Of a stretch of DNA of 64,000 nt, positions 51,958 to 60,291 are shown piece by piece. A program made the translations under genes and the position numbers. How positions within the stretch are numbered: position 1 is the stretch's first letter; each line of letters starts with the position of its first letter. The notes below the pieces were generated by a model, which was given only the letters and a program-made list of their open reading frames with translations, did no database searches and was not told where the DNA came from. Source of the stretch: DAOPKN01 sp035391225. Lineage in GTDB: Bacteria > Thermotogota > Thermotogae > MWEM01. The stretch is taken from assembly GCA_035391225.1 (NCBI GenBank), contig DAOPKN010000003.1, forward strand, positions 62,001 through 126,000, written 5' to 3'.

Positions 51958-52524
51958 ATGTACCGTCTGGTGGAAGAAGAAATTGATCGAAAAACCCTTT
52001 TCCGAGGGAAGATCTTGAATCTACGGCTCGACCACGTTCGCTTGGAAGATGGAAGCATCCATACCCGGGAGATCGTGGAGCATCCGGGGGCGGTGGCCAT
52101 CCTCCCGGTTTCCACGGATGGAAATGTATGCATGGTTCGCCAATACCGTCGTCCGATCGATCGTCCGTTACTGGAAATTCCCGCGGGCAAGCTCGACCCT
52201 GGGGAAGAACCCCTGGAATGTGCCTTGCGCGAACTCAAGGAGGAAACCGGAATCGTGGGTCCGCGAATCATGGAACTGGGACACATTTTCACCTCACCCG
52301 GTTTCTGCGACGAAAAGATCTTCCTGTTCCTTGCCCTGGGCGGCAAAAAGCACAGCAACCGTTTGGACAGCGACGAATTCTTGAACCTGGAAATCCTTTC
52401 CTGGGAAGAACTTGTGCTGCGTTGCGTATCGGGGGAAATCGAAGACGCAAAGACCGTGGCGATTGTCACGCGCGCCCGATCTAAAGTGGAAGCCACTTTC
52501 TCCGATAAATCCCAAGGAGTGTGA
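51958..52524 (+). CDS. NUDIX hydrolase, ADP-ribose pyrophosphatase type
   Basis: 188 residues. Complete Nudix box starting GKLDPGEEPLECALRE and ending LKEETGI, preceded by the family beta strands (VRQYRRPIDRPLLEIPAG), as in ADP-ribose pyrophosphatases. ATG at 51958 lies seven bases after GGAGG. The start follows the terminator T run closely. The stop overlaps the next gene. Confidence 0.92.
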   Translation: MYRLVEEEIDRKTLFRGKILNLRLDHVRLEDGSIHTREIVEHPGAVAILPVSTDGNVCMVRQYRRPIDRPLLEIPAGKLDPGEEPLECALRELKEETGIVGPRIMELGHIFTSPGFCDEKIFLFLALGGKKHSNRLDSDEFLNLEILSWEELVLRCVSGEIEDAKTVAIVTRARSKVEATFSDKSQGV

Positions 52525-52529
52525 GACCA

Positions 52530-53129
52530 TTGATAACCCTAACCGTAAACCAACAAACCCAACAAATCGACGAAAGCACCTTCGAGAACTTCAAGGCGCT
52601 TCTGGACGCATTCCATCCGGAAAACCATGTGCTTGTTGCGCTTTCCATCAACGGAAAGGATATTTCCCCCGAAGACGTGGAAAAGCTGTACCCCGCGCAG
52701 TTGGAAGGTGGGGAAAAAATCGTACTGGGATTCCAAGGTGTCGTTCCCTTTTCCCTGGAGCTTTTGGCAAACCTGGGAGGCTACCTGGACCGTTTCCAAC
52801 AAGCCTTACCTGCCTTTGGAAACGCCATTTCCGGGGGCAATTCGGATGCCATAGGGCGTCTTTCCGATGTGCAGGATGGGATCAACGCGTTGGAAAACAT
52901 GAAGCAGAATGTTTTCCACCTGACTTCCACCACTCTCGGGGATTTCCCCGTACTCGAAAAAGGACACCAGCAGCTCAACCAGTGCCTGGAAAAGGTGAAT
53001 TCGCTAATCCAGGATCAAAACTGGGATGGCCTTGCCCAGTGTTTCCAAAAAGAACTCCCCGAAAGTCTCGATTTTTACCGACAGTTGTTTGAAAAGGCAA
53101 GAGTCCTGTTAGAAATGGAGAAAGCGTAA
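52530..53129 (+). CDS. Unknown protein between NUDIX and fliS, possibly flagellar
   Basis: 199 residues, mostly helical after a small beta-rich start (ITLTVNQQTQQIDES). No signal peptide or membrane helix. TTG at 52530 is ten bases after AAGGAG; an in-frame GTG at 52521 overlaps the NUDIX stop but is too close to the site. It lies 19 bases before fliS, so a flagellar or export role is inferred from position only. Confidence 0.68.
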   Translation: MITLTVNQQTQQIDESTFENFKALLDAFHPENHVLVALSINGKDISPEDVEKLYPAQLEGGEKIVLGFQGVVPFSLELLANLGGYLDRFQQALPAFGNAISGGNSDAIGRLSDVQDGINALENMKQNVFHLTSTTLGDFPVLEKGHQQLNQCLEKVNSLIQDQNWDGLAQCFQKELPESLDFYRQLFEKARVLLEMEKA

Positions 53130-53148
53130 TCCCCATGGAGGTGACGGC

Positions 53149-53700
53149 ATGACCGGTTCTGGAACGTACTCGAGCTTGAAGCAAATCTACGCGCCAAGGA
53201 AACCTGTTCCGGTGGTCCAGAAAGAAGAAAAAAACGAGGAAGAAGCCCCACAGCCTTCCCAAACAGCTCCCGCGAGTGCGAAACGGAACCCTTCGTACTT
53301 GGAGCAAGCCGTGGGAACAGCCTCCCCAGCCAAGCTGGTGGAGATGTTGTACGCCGGCGCACTGAATTTCTTGGAGCAAGCCCGTCACTCCATCGAAAAC
53401 CAGCAGCTCTCCAAGGCAAACGAAAAGCTCATTCGGGTGCAGGATATCATCATGGAGCTCAACGTTTCGCTGGATATGCAAAAGGGTGGTGAGATCGCGG
53501 AAAACTTGCGCTCGTTGTACTCCTACATGTTCCGGCGGTTGCTGGAAGCCAACGGACGCAAGGATGTGGCCATCATCGAGGAAATTTCCGGCTACCTCAA
53601 GGAACTGCACGGTACCTGGGTGGAAGCCATGAAAAAAGAAAAAGACCTGGTTGGAACCCTCCCGGATCCGACCCGGAACCGCATGGATTTCAGCTTGTAA
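53149..53700 (+). CDS. fliS: Flagellar export chaperone FliS with N-terminal extension
   Basis: 183 residues. The C-terminal 135 form a FliS four-helix bundle (YLEQAVGTASPAKLVEMLYA, later NLRSLYSYMFRRLLEAN). FliS holds flagellin in the cytoplasm before export. The first 50 residues are a Pro/Glu/Gln-rich disordered extension not present in most FliS. ATG after GGAGGTGACG. It shows that the organism should carry flagella. Confidence 0.93.
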   Translation: MTGSGTYSSLKQIYAPRKPVPVVQKEEKNEEEAPQPSQTAPASAKRNPSYLEQAVGTASPAKLVEMLYAGALNFLEQARHSIENQQLSKANEKLIRVQDIIMELNVSLDMQKGGEIAENLRSLYSYMFRRLLEANGRKDVAIIEEISGYLKELHGTWVEAMKKEKDLVGTLPDPTRNRMDFSL

Positions 53701-53770
53701 CGATGTTTTGCATAACCCGGACCGGTTTTTTCGAGTTTTCGAAGAAACCGGTTTTTCTTGGAGGAACCCC

Positions 53771-54925
53771 TTGAAAATCATCCAACTCACAGCTGTCGAG
53801 ATCACGTTGCGCGCTTTCCTTCTGCCCCTGGTAAAAGATCTCTGCGAGCAGGGCCACGAATTGCACCTGGCATGCTCTGACCCGGGTGAAACCTTGCAGA
53901 ACCACCCGGTGGTCCGCCAAAACAACGTGCAACTTCACAAGGTACCAATCCCCCGTTCCATGAACCCCGTTTTGTGGCTCAAGGGAATCGGAGTGCTCAA
54001 GGCCTTATTCCGCGAAATCCAACCAGATGTCGTGCATACCCACACCCCCGTTGCTTCTTTCCTGGGTCGTTTCGCTGCCAAGAAAACCCGGGTACCCCAC
54101 ATTTTGACCACCGCACACGGTTTCTACTTCCACGAGGGAATGAACCCCCTTGTTTTCCGGGCGATCTCCGGGATGGAAAAGTACTTCTGCAAACGGTACA
54201 CCGACGTGTTGTTCACAGTCAACAGCGAAGACCACGATTACGCGGTATCCCATCGCTTCCTCCCCCCCGATCGCATCATCCCGTTACCCGGGGTTGGAAT
54301 CGACACGAAAGAGCGCTTCAACCCGGAGCGTTTCACCCCCGAACGCAAGCATCAATTCCGGGAAAAGTTGTCGCTCTCGGACGATGATCCGACGCTGTTG
54401 TTCGTGGGCCGACTGGTGCAAGAGAAAGGGGTTCTCGACCTTGTGAACGCGATGCAACAGGTGTGGGAAAGCCATCCCCGGCTGGTCTGCCTGTTCGCCG
54501 GAGAAGCCTTACCCTCCGACCGCGATCAATCCGTGGGCCTAATTTTAGCAGAGTTCGCGGAAAAACACCCCAAGCGGGTCCGCCTGCTCGGCCTTCGAAG
54601 CGACATTCCCGACCTGCTCAGCATCTCCAACCTACTTGCGCTCCCCTCCTACCGCGAGGGAATGCCGGTGGCCCCGCTGGAGGCTTTAAGCATGGGCGTG
54701 CCCGTGGTGGGCACCCGGATCCGTGGGCTGCGCGAAGAAGTGGAAGACGGAAAGACCGGCTACCTGGTACCCGTGGCCAACCCTTCGCAACTTGCCCAAG
54801 CCATCATCCGACTCCTGTCCGAAAACAAGGATTGGAGCGCAACCTGCCGCCAAAAAGCCGTGCAAACCTTCTCCACCGAGCCCGCCCTCCAACCCCAACT
54901 CGCCGTGTACCGCTCGCTGAAATAA
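53771..54925 (+). CDS. Glycosyltransferase family 4 protein
   Basis: 384 residues, GT-B fold: VVHTHTPVASFLGRFAA in the acceptor half, LLFVGRLVQEKGVLDLV and the EX7E motif (REGMPVAPLE) in the nucleotide-sugar half. Probably makes surface polysaccharide. TTG at 53771 after TTGGAGG is chosen; the frame is open upstream into fliS without a site. The last 86 bases are duplicated about 1 kb downstream. Confidence 0.9.
   Translation: MKIIQLTAVEITLRAFLLPLVKDLCEQGHELHLACSDPGETLQNHPVVRQNNVQLHKVPIPRSMNPVLWLKGIGVLKALFREIQPDVVHTHTPVASFLGRFAAKKTRVPHILTTAHGFYFHEGMNPLVFRAISGMEKYFCKRYTDVLFTVNSEDHDYAVSHRFLPPDRIIPLPGVGIDTKERFNPERFTPERKHQFREKLSLSDDDPTLLFVGRLVQEKGVLDLVNAMQQVWESHPRLVCLFAGEALPSDRDQSVGLILAEFAEKHPKRVRLLGLRSDIPDLLSISNLLALPSYREGMPVAPLEALSMGVPVVGTRIRGLREEVEDGKTGYLVPVANPSQLAQAIIRLLSENKDWSATCRQKAVQTFSTEPALQPQLAVYRSLK
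54833..54918 (+). repeat. 86-bp repeat, first copy, in the glycosyltransferase 3' end
   Basis: Identical to 55877-55962 except for two bases. The match stops seven bases before the glycosyltransferase stop codon ends. Confidence 0.9.
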
Positions 54926-54929
54926 CACT

Positions 54930-54958
54930 TTGGATTTTCCACCATTCTTTGCTATAAT
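54930..54958 (+). promoter_or_regulatory. Promoter of the MNT/HEPN pair
   Basis: TTGGAT (54930-54935), 17-bp spacer, TATAAT (54953-54958), starting five bases after the glycosyltransferase stop and 38 before the MNT ATG. Confidence 0.75.
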
Positions 54959-54995
54959 TATTCTTAGCGACCGAAAAAAAGGAAGGATCGAAGGA

Positions 54996-55298
54996 ATGAA
55001 AACTGGAATTTCCATTCCGAGAAGAAAAATTGAACGTTTTTGCATGGAAAACAAGATCAAGTGCCTTGCTTTGTTCGGTTCGGTTTTACGGGAAGATTTT
55101 TCCCCATCCAGCGATGTCGATATCTTGGTGGAATTCCAGGCCGATGCCCGCGTCGGACTTAGTTTCTTTCGGATGGAACAAGAACTGACCACCCTTTTTG
55201 GCCGAAAAGTGGATTTGAACACACCGGGTTTCATAAGCAAGGATTTTCTCCCCCAAGTACTTGCGGAAATGGAGATCCTATATGACGCGTCACGATGA
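54996..55298 (+). CDS. MNT-family nucleotidyltransferase (antitoxin type)
   Basis: 100 residues. Minimal nucleotidyltransferase motif: LFGSVLREDFSPSSDVDILV, with the G-S and the D-x-D metal pair. MntA-type antitoxins AMPylate and silence a partner HEPN ribonuclease. Full length and intact. ATG after GAAGGATCGAAGGA. Its end overlaps the HEPN start by 17 bases, the usual arrangement of this toxin-antitoxin class. Confidence 0.88.
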   Translation: MKTGISIPRRKIERFCMENKIKCLALFGSVLREDFSPSSDVDILVEFQADARVGLSFFRMEQELTTLFGRKVDLNTPGFISKDFLPQVLAEMEILYDASR

Positions 55299-55570
55299 TT
55301 CCGTTCGCCTTGTCCATATGCTTGAACATGCTCGTGAAGCAGTTGAATTGGCAAAAGGGCTCTCGAGAGAAGACCTCGAAAAAAACAGGGTCATGGAACT
55401 AGCGCTAACCCGTTTGGTCGAAATCGTTGGGGAGTCTGCTGCCCTGGATGGAAATCATAGGTCTTCGAAATCGTTTGGTTCACGGATATGATTCCGTGGA
55501 TCGGGATATTTTATGGCAAATTGTCGTCCAAGATTTGCCCCGCCTTGTTTCCGTACTTGAAAAAACCTGA
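55282..55570 (+). pseudogene. Frameshifted HEPN toxin (DUF86 type)
   Basis: Starts well (RLVHMLEHAREAVELAKGLS, later MELALTRLVEIVGESAA), but the frame shifts at about 55443 and ends at 55491 as a 69-residue product. The missing C-terminus continues in the +1 frame from 55442 (PWMEIIGLRNRLVHGYDS) to a stop at 55570 and contains the R-x4-H ribonuclease motif (RNRLVH). About 16 residues normally present between the halves are also missing. So the toxin was probably inactivated by a small deletion while the antitoxin stayed intact. Confidence 0.82.
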
Positions 55571-55652
55571 AAAATCTATCCTTTCGATATCCATCCCATT
55601 TTCCGCTTTCCACCACCCAACCGAACCCTGAAAAAACACTCTCCAAATGGAG

Positions 55653-55676
55653 TAGGAGGTTACCCATTTATTGAGT
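55653..55676 (+). repeat. 24-bp motif, copy 1
   Basis: TAGGAGGTTACCCATTTATT plus GAGT. Matches 56026-56049 at 20 of 24 positions. The second copy lies 373 bp downstream, so they bracket most of the decayed stretch. Confidence 0.5.
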
Positions 55677-55876
55677 AGCCGTCCTGTAGCATGGAAATGC
55701 TCCGCGCTTCCTTGCGACGTCCCGTTTCCAACGGTTCCCCCCAAGGGTAGCCTGGTTTCCCAGCTTCCTGCTCTCTTCGCATCACCGCACCTTTTTCTCT
55801 ATCGAAGAATCGACTATTGTTCGGTCCTTCATGGCTTTCGCCCCTACTATGGCCCTGCTGACTTGTAGCAAAGGCC

Positions 55877-55962
55877 TGGAGCGCAACCTGCCGCCAAAAA
55901 GCCGTGCAAACCTTCTCCACCGAGCCCGCCCTCCAACCCCAACTCGCGGTGTTCCGCTCGCT
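55877..55962 (+). pseudogene. Remnant copy of a glycosyltransferase 3' end
   Basis: 86 bases identical to 54833-54918 but for two substitutions (at the positions of 54904 and 54909). It encodes the last 28 or so residues (KAVQTFSTEPALQPQLAV) without any start or upstream homology. Left by a tandem duplication followed by deletion, or carried in with the neighbouring block. Confidence 0.85.
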
Positions 55963-56025
55963 CCAACAACCCCTTGGGACCGCCGCAGCCCACTGCGGCT
56001 GTTTTGACTTACCTTCCGGATCGCG

Positions 56026-56049
56026 TAGGAAGCTACCCATTTGTTGCGT
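56026..56049 (+). repeat. 24-bp motif, copy 2
   Basis: TAGGAAGCTACCCATTTGTT plus GCGT, the partner of 55653-55676. Confidence 0.5.
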
Positions 56050-56149
56050 GTCAGACCAAGGGCTTGGCACACCTTTCCTTTTTCGAACAGTTTTGATTGC
56101 CAAGCCTGTAGCGGGCTTTCACCGCAAATTGACACTTCTTTTTGGCCCC

Positions 56150-56242
56150 ATAAAAACAAAAGGCTGCCAGGAACCTGGCAGCCCTTGCTACGGGGGATGG
56201 TAAAAAAACGATGAAACAAGATCGGGAAAAATAAGAACCAGC
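56150..56242 (-). ncRNA. Candidate small RNA, about 90 nt
   Basis: Defined by a near-consensus promoter (56248-56276) and an intrinsic terminator (56152-56183) on the same strand, with no start codon and ribosome site between them. The first half is U-rich and unstructured (GGTTCTTATTTTTCCCGATC); the second half is the terminator hairpin. This matches the look of short trans-acting RNAs, but it could also be an unproductive promoter read into the terminator of the GH130 operon. Confidence 0.45.
56152..56183 (-). terminator. Intrinsic terminator, minus strand
   Basis: Perfect 10-bp stem GGCTGCCAGG/CCTGGCAGCC with a 2-base loop, then TTTTGTTTTT on the minus strand. It terminates either the candidate small RNA or the GH130 operon whose stop is 158 bases upstream, or both. 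Confidence 0.85.
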
Positions 56243-56247
56243 GTCCA

Positions 56248-56276
56248 ATAATACCATATAAATGGTGCTATGTCAA
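56248..56276 (-). promoter_or_regulatory. Strong promoter facing the decayed stretch
   Basis: Minus-strand TTGACA (56271-56276), 17-bp spacer, TATTAT (56248-56253). One of the best promoters in the window, yet no gene follows before the terminator 65 bases on. The spacer contains a partial palindrome CCATTTATATGG. Confidence 0.72.
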
Positions 56277-56340
56277 TCTTTCGCGCTATTGCTCCTTTTT
56301 GGTTCTTTTTACGAACTTTCTCGCACTTTGGACCTTTCCC

Positions 56341-57237
56341 TTATTCTTCTCCCTGGCACCACGCCCACACCTTTTCCTTGGAAAGCGTGGCAAGCGCAAT
56401 AAAATTGTCTGCGGCACCATAGTACATCCAGTACTCTTGCCCCACCTCAATCATGGCATCCGAAAACACTACGTTGGGCACCCCGCCGAAAATCTCCCAT
56501 TCTTCCTCCGGTTCGAAAACCGGTTGTGCAGTCCTCCGGAGAACCTTCGCGGGATCTTCCAGGTCGAGAAGCATCAGCCCGAGGCGGTAGGACGGACGCG
56601 TGGCGATCGGTTCGTCCTGCACACCGTGGTAGAGCAGCAGCCAACCGAAAGGGGTCTTCAACGGGGGACCACCTCCTCCGATCTTGAGGTTCTCCCAGCT
56701 TTTGGGGCGCGGACCAGCAATGGGCTTCCCCGCGTCCCAGTGCAACAGGTCATCGGAGTACGACAGCCAGATATCCGGTGGTACGCGGTGTAGCAGCGCG
56801 TAGTTCCCTGCTACCTTTTCGGGGAACAGCATGGCATCCTTGTCGGGATCATGCGGCAAGATGATGCCATGGCGCTGCCAGTGGAAGAAATCGGTGGTGG
56901 ATGCCAGGGCCACCTTCACGTTCACCGGGGAGTAGGCCGTGTAGGTCATGTAATACCGCCCTTCGAGGAACGTGAGCCGCGGGTCTTCCACCCCGTACAG
57001 CTCGCTGGGGTGGCCCGGAGAGAACACTGGCTTTTCCAGGCGGTTGAAGTGCACCCCATCCATGCTGATGGCGTATCCCATGCGCGAGACCATGTCCTCG
57101 CCCTGCGCACGGTAGAGCATGTGGAACAGGTTGCCATCGAACACCACGGCGGGGTTGAACACGAAACGCGATTCCCACGAGTGGGTGGAAATCGGTCCAA
57201 ATAGGGGATTTAACGGGTGTCGCTCGAATCGTAGCAT
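56341..57237 (-). CDS. GH130-family beta-mannoside phosphorylase-like enzyme
   Basis: 298 residues, five-bladed propeller family GH130: RFVFNPAVV, YGVEDPRLTFLEGRYYMTYT with the acid Asp, KDAMLFPEKVAGNYALLHR, GGGGPPLKTPFGWLLLYHGV and GGVPNVVFSDA. These enzymes phosphorolyse beta-1,4- or beta-1,2-mannosides. No signal peptide, so it acts on imported sugar. The second ATG (57237) sits seven bases after GGGAGG; the first (57243) is too close. Last gene of the LacI operon. Confidence 0.92.
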   Translation of the reverse strand: MLRFERHPLNPLFGPISTHSWESRFVFNPAVVFDGNLFHMLYRAQGEDMVSRMGYAISMDGVHFNRLEKPVFSPGHPSELYGVEDPRLTFLEGRYYMTYTAYSPVNVKVALASTTDFFHWQRHGIILPHDPDKDAMLFPEKVAGNYALLHRVPPDIWLSYSDDLLHWDAGKPIAGPRPKSWENLKIGGGGPPLKTPFGWLLLYHGVQDEPIATRPSYRLGLMLLDLEDPAKVLRRTAQPVFEPEEEWEIFGGVPNVVFSDAMIEVGQEYWMYYGAADNFIALATLSKEKVWAWCQGEE

Positions 57238-57256
57238 GGTCATTCCTCCCAGCTTT

Positions 57257-58081
57257 TCATTTCAAGGACATCGAAATGCCCTGCAGGAAATACTTGCGGA
57301 ACAACAAGAACAGCAGAACCATGGGTAGGGTTTGGATCACCGCACCGGCAAGCAACGGACCAAGGTAGGTACCGTACTCGTGGCTGAAGCTCGCCAGCAG
57401 CACCGAGAGGGGCATCTTCTCGTAATCCTTGATCACGATGAGCGGCCACAGGAAATTGTCCCATATGCCGATGAACGTGAACAACCCCACGATGCTCGCA
57501 GTGGAACGGCTCAGCGGGAGCATGATGCGGAAAATGATGGTAGTCTCCGAGGCACCTTCCATGCGCGCCGCCTCCAAGTAATCCGAGGGGATACCCCGGA
57601 AGCTCTGGGAAAACATGAACACCCCCCAGGCCCCAAACAGCGAAGGTACGATGAGTGCCCACAGCGAGTCCAGCAACCCCAGGCTCCGCACCACCACGTA
57701 CGTGGGAATGGTGAACATGAACCCAGGGAACAACAGCTGGAAAATCGTGAACTGCTTGAGGAATCGCCCTCCCCAGAAACGGATCTTTGCAACCGCGTAC
57801 CCCACGATGGCGGACGTTACGATGATGCTGGCGGTTACGGAAACCGAAACAAGTACACTGTTGAAAAGGGCCCGCACGAAATCCCGTTCCATGCGATGCG
57901 TGGTTTCGAAGATCCAGGAAAAGTTCTCCCAGGTAAACCCGGTTGGCCAAAAGCGGGTGTAGATCTCGCTCTGGGGCTTGAAACTCGAAAACACCAGCCA
58001 GAAGTAAGGGTACAGCCAGATCAACCCCAGTGCAACCATCACCAGCTCGAAGACCCACAGCCGAACGTTTCGCGCCTTCAC
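57257..58081 (-). CDS. Sugar ABC transporter permease (MalG type), GH130 operon
   Basis: 274 residues, six helices, loop EAARMEGASETTIIF. GTG at 58081 overlaps the previous stop (GTGA) and is eight bases after GGGAGGTG. Ordinary length, unlike the MalG-type protein at 49.5-51.9 kb. Confidence 0.92.
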   Translation of the reverse strand: MKARNVRLWVFELVMVALGLIWLYPYFWLVFSSFKPQSEIYTRFWPTGFTWENFSWIFETTHRMERDFVRALFNSVLVSVSVTASIIVTSAIVGYAVAKIRFWGGRFLKQFTIFQLLFPGFMFTIPTYVVVRSLGLLDSLWALIVPSLFGAWGVFMFSQSFRGIPSDYLEAARMEGASETTIIFRIMLPLSRSTASIVGLFTFIGIWDNFLWPLIVIKDYEKMPLSVLLASFSHEYGTYLGPLLAGAVIQTLPMVLLFLLFRKYFLQGISMSLK

Positions 58082-59016
58082 GACAGATCCACCTCCCGTT
58101 CCACCAACCGGCGGCTCAAGAAGATGCACCCGAAACTGATCGCGGCGGCGATCACGCTGATGGTGGCGGCGTAGCCCGGACCGGTGGAGGTGAACTTGCG
58201 AAACGCGTTGTCGTAGATGAACATCATGAACATGTAGGTGCGTTTCATGGGACCCCCGCCGGTGATGAGGTAGGGTTCGGTGAAGATGCCAAAGGACAGT
58301 GTGATCTGCATCACCAGAACCATCACGATGGAGGGGTTGAGCAGCGGCAGCGTGATGCGGGTAAACCGTTTCCAGCGGGTGGCACCGTCCAGCTCAGCCG
58401 CCTCGTACAGCGAGCGGGGTATGGCCCCCAACCCTGCCAGGAAGATCAACCCGTAGTAGCCGATGAACTTCCAGGTCACCATCATCACGATGCTGAAAAT
58501 GGCGAGCTGGGGCCGGGAGAACCAGGGAATGGTGAAGCCGAACATCGCGTACAGCCCCCTGTTGATGGGGCCGTTCTCCGAAAGGATGCGCGAAAAGACG
58601 ATGGAGTAGGCTACCCCCGAGGAGATGTTTGCCAAAAGGAAGGAAAGCGCCACGAAAGTCTTGAAATGCTTCATCTTCTGCAGTGCCAACCCGAACAGGA
58701 TGCCAAGGAGCAAAGACAGCGGCACGAAGTATGCCATGAAGTTGAACGTGTTGGCCAGCACCAGCCAGAACATGCGGTCGGAAAACAGGTTGGTGAAATT
58801 GCGCAACCCGTAGAAACGCGGTGGGGTGAGGTAGTTCCACTTGGCAAAGGTAAGGTACACCAGCCACCCCAACGGAACACCGAAGAAGATCACCTGGTGT
58901 GCCAGGTAGGGCGAAATCATCAGCCATCCACGTGCGCGGGTCCTGGCTCCCACGGTCTTGATTTCCCTGCGAAAATCGATGCGGTCTATCACGTTGCGCT
59001 TCCTTCGATTGGCCAT
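58078..59016 (-). CDS. Sugar ABC transporter permease (MalF type), GH130 operon
   Basis: 312 residues, six helices, loop EAAELDGATRWKRF and the conserved LITGGGP. ATG preceded by GGAGGGAGAG, 15 bases after the binding-protein stop. A shared ATPase must be supplied from elsewhere. Confidence 0.92.
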   Translation of the reverse strand: MANRRKRNVIDRIDFRREIKTVGARTRARGWLMISPYLAHQVIFFGVPLGWLVYLTFAKWNYLTPPRFYGLRNFTNLFSDRMFWLVLANTFNFMAYFVPLSLLLGILFGLALQKMKHFKTFVALSFLLANISSGVAYSIVFSRILSENGPINRGLYAMFGFTIPWFSRPQLAIFSIVMMVTWKFIGYYGLIFLAGLGAIPRSLYEAAELDGATRWKRFTRITLPLLNPSIVMVLVMQITLSFGIFTEPYLITGGGPMKRTYMFMMFIYDNAFRKFTSTGPGYAATISVIAAAISFGCIFLSRRLVEREVDLS

Positions 59017-59031
59017 TCTCTCCCTCCGGTT

Positions 59032-60291
59032 TTAGAACAATTCCCGGTTCACCATTTTCGCCGCGTTGGAAAGGATGTCTTCCGGTTTGCCCTTGAGCAA
59101 GGATAGCGGCTCTGTCAGGAACTGGGACATCGTATCCTGGATTTCCACGAAGCGTGGGCTCAATACGGGCGGCACCGCGAGCGGCACGTACTTGGCGTAC
59201 TCCGCGAGCCCGGGGTTGGCCTGCATGATGTCCGCGAACAGCGGGTTGGTCACCAGGTCAGATCGCACGGGGGGCAGGTTGGTCATTTCCAGCCACAACC
59301 GGTCGTTCTCCGCGTTGGAAAACACCCACTGCACGAACTGCCAGGCCTCTTTTTGGTACTTCGAGTAGTTGAACAACACCAACCCCTTGGTGTCCGCGAA
59401 CGTCTTCACCGGCTGGTCTTCGGGGTACGAATCGGGAACGGGCGGGGCGGAAAACACGATCTTCTCGGGGTACACGTCGGGGAACAGGTTTTGCGCCCAG
59501 GGCATGTTCCACGGCCCTTCAAGTGAACCCACGATGGCCCCGGTGTACAGCGGGTTGTCCAGCAAGTCCACGGCTGTCCAGCCATTCTCGAACAACGTGT
59601 ACACGAACGACGAAAGTTCCTTGCCGTACTCGTCGTTGAACAGCGCGCGCCCCCGGTTGATGTCCACGTAGGGTTTGCCATCGGAAGCGGCGTAGTAGAA
59701 CGTGATGAAATCGAACCAGCGATCCCACCAGTTTCTCCCCTTGATGAACTGGATCACGTAGCGTTCCTTGGGGATGCAGATCTTCTCCGCCAGCGCAAGG
59801 ATTTCCCCGTAGGTTCTCGGTGGAGTGTCGAAACCCGCGTCCTTCAAGATATCCTCCCGCCACCAGAACAGCATGGGGTTGGAGTAGATGGGCAGCACGT
59901 AGGAGTGCCCGTTGGTTTCCCAGCCCTTGAGCGCTTCGCCCATCTTTCGCTGCTCCACCAGGCTTTCAAATCCTTCCAGGGTATCCAATGGAACGAGTAT
60001 TTCCGCCTCGATCAACTGCGCCGCAAAACCGCTGAAAATGTTGGTGCATAGGTCCGGTCCCTGTCCCGAGGCGATGGAGGTTAAGATGGCTTCCTCCGAG
60101 CTCCCCGATGCCGGAATGGTCTTCCAGTCGATCTGGATATCCGGGTGCAAAGCGTTCCACTGGGCCACGATTTGCTTCCAAAAAGCCTCTTGCTGGGGAT
60201 TGGGCGCGGTCCAAAACGTCAGCTTCGCTCCGAAAAGGCACAGCGAAAACAACACGATCAAAACGATCATCCAGGTACTTCTTTTCATCAT
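59032..60291 (-). CDS. Sugar ABC transporter substrate-binding protein, GH130 operon
   Basis: 419 residues: signal peptide (MKRSTWMIVLIVLFSLCLFG), then a family 1 binding protein (KLTFWTAPNPQQEAFWKQIV, GQGPDLCTNIFSG, GSLEGPWNMPW). The GH130 partner suggests a mannose-containing oligosaccharide. GGAGGTGTGA precedes both possible ATGs (60291 and 60288). It directly follows the LacI stop. No internal hairpin separates it from the permeases, in contrast to the other two importer operons. Confidence 0.92.
   Translation of the reverse strand: MMKRSTWMIVLIVLFSLCLFGAKLTFWTAPNPQQEAFWKQIVAQWNALHPDIQIDWKTIPASGSSEEAILTSIASGQGPDLCTNIFSGFAAQLIEAEILVPLDTLEGFESLVEQRKMGEALKGWETNGHSYVLPIYSNPMLFWWREDILKDAGFDTPPRTYGEILALAEKICIPKERYVIQFIKGRNWWDRWFDFITFYYAASDGKPYVDINRGRALFNDEYGKELSSFVYTLFENGWTAVDLLDNPLYTGAIVGSLEGPWNMPWAQNLFPDVYPEKIVFSAPPVPDSYPEDQPVKTFADTKGLVLFNYSKYQKEAWQFVQWVFSNAENDRLWLEMTNLPPVRSDLVTNPLFADIMQANPGLAEYAKYVPLAVPPVLSPRFVEIQDTMSQFLTEPLSLLKGKPEDILSNAAKMVNRELF

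Larger units (their letters stand above)
55571..56149. other. Non-coding decayed stretch
   Basis: No credible gene on either strand. It holds the 86-bp glycosyltransferase remnant, a pair of 24-bp related motifs, a small hairpin GCCGCAG-CCCA-CTGCGGC (55982-55999), and otherwise sequence unlike the neighbours. Open frames here have no ribosome sites. Most likely remains of a lost gene or element. Confidence 0.6.

Noticed and set aside
55660..56219. Open frames on the minus strand of the decayed stretch
   Set aside because: They cross the glycosyltransferase remnant antisense, have no ribosome site and resemble no protein. Treated as non-coding.
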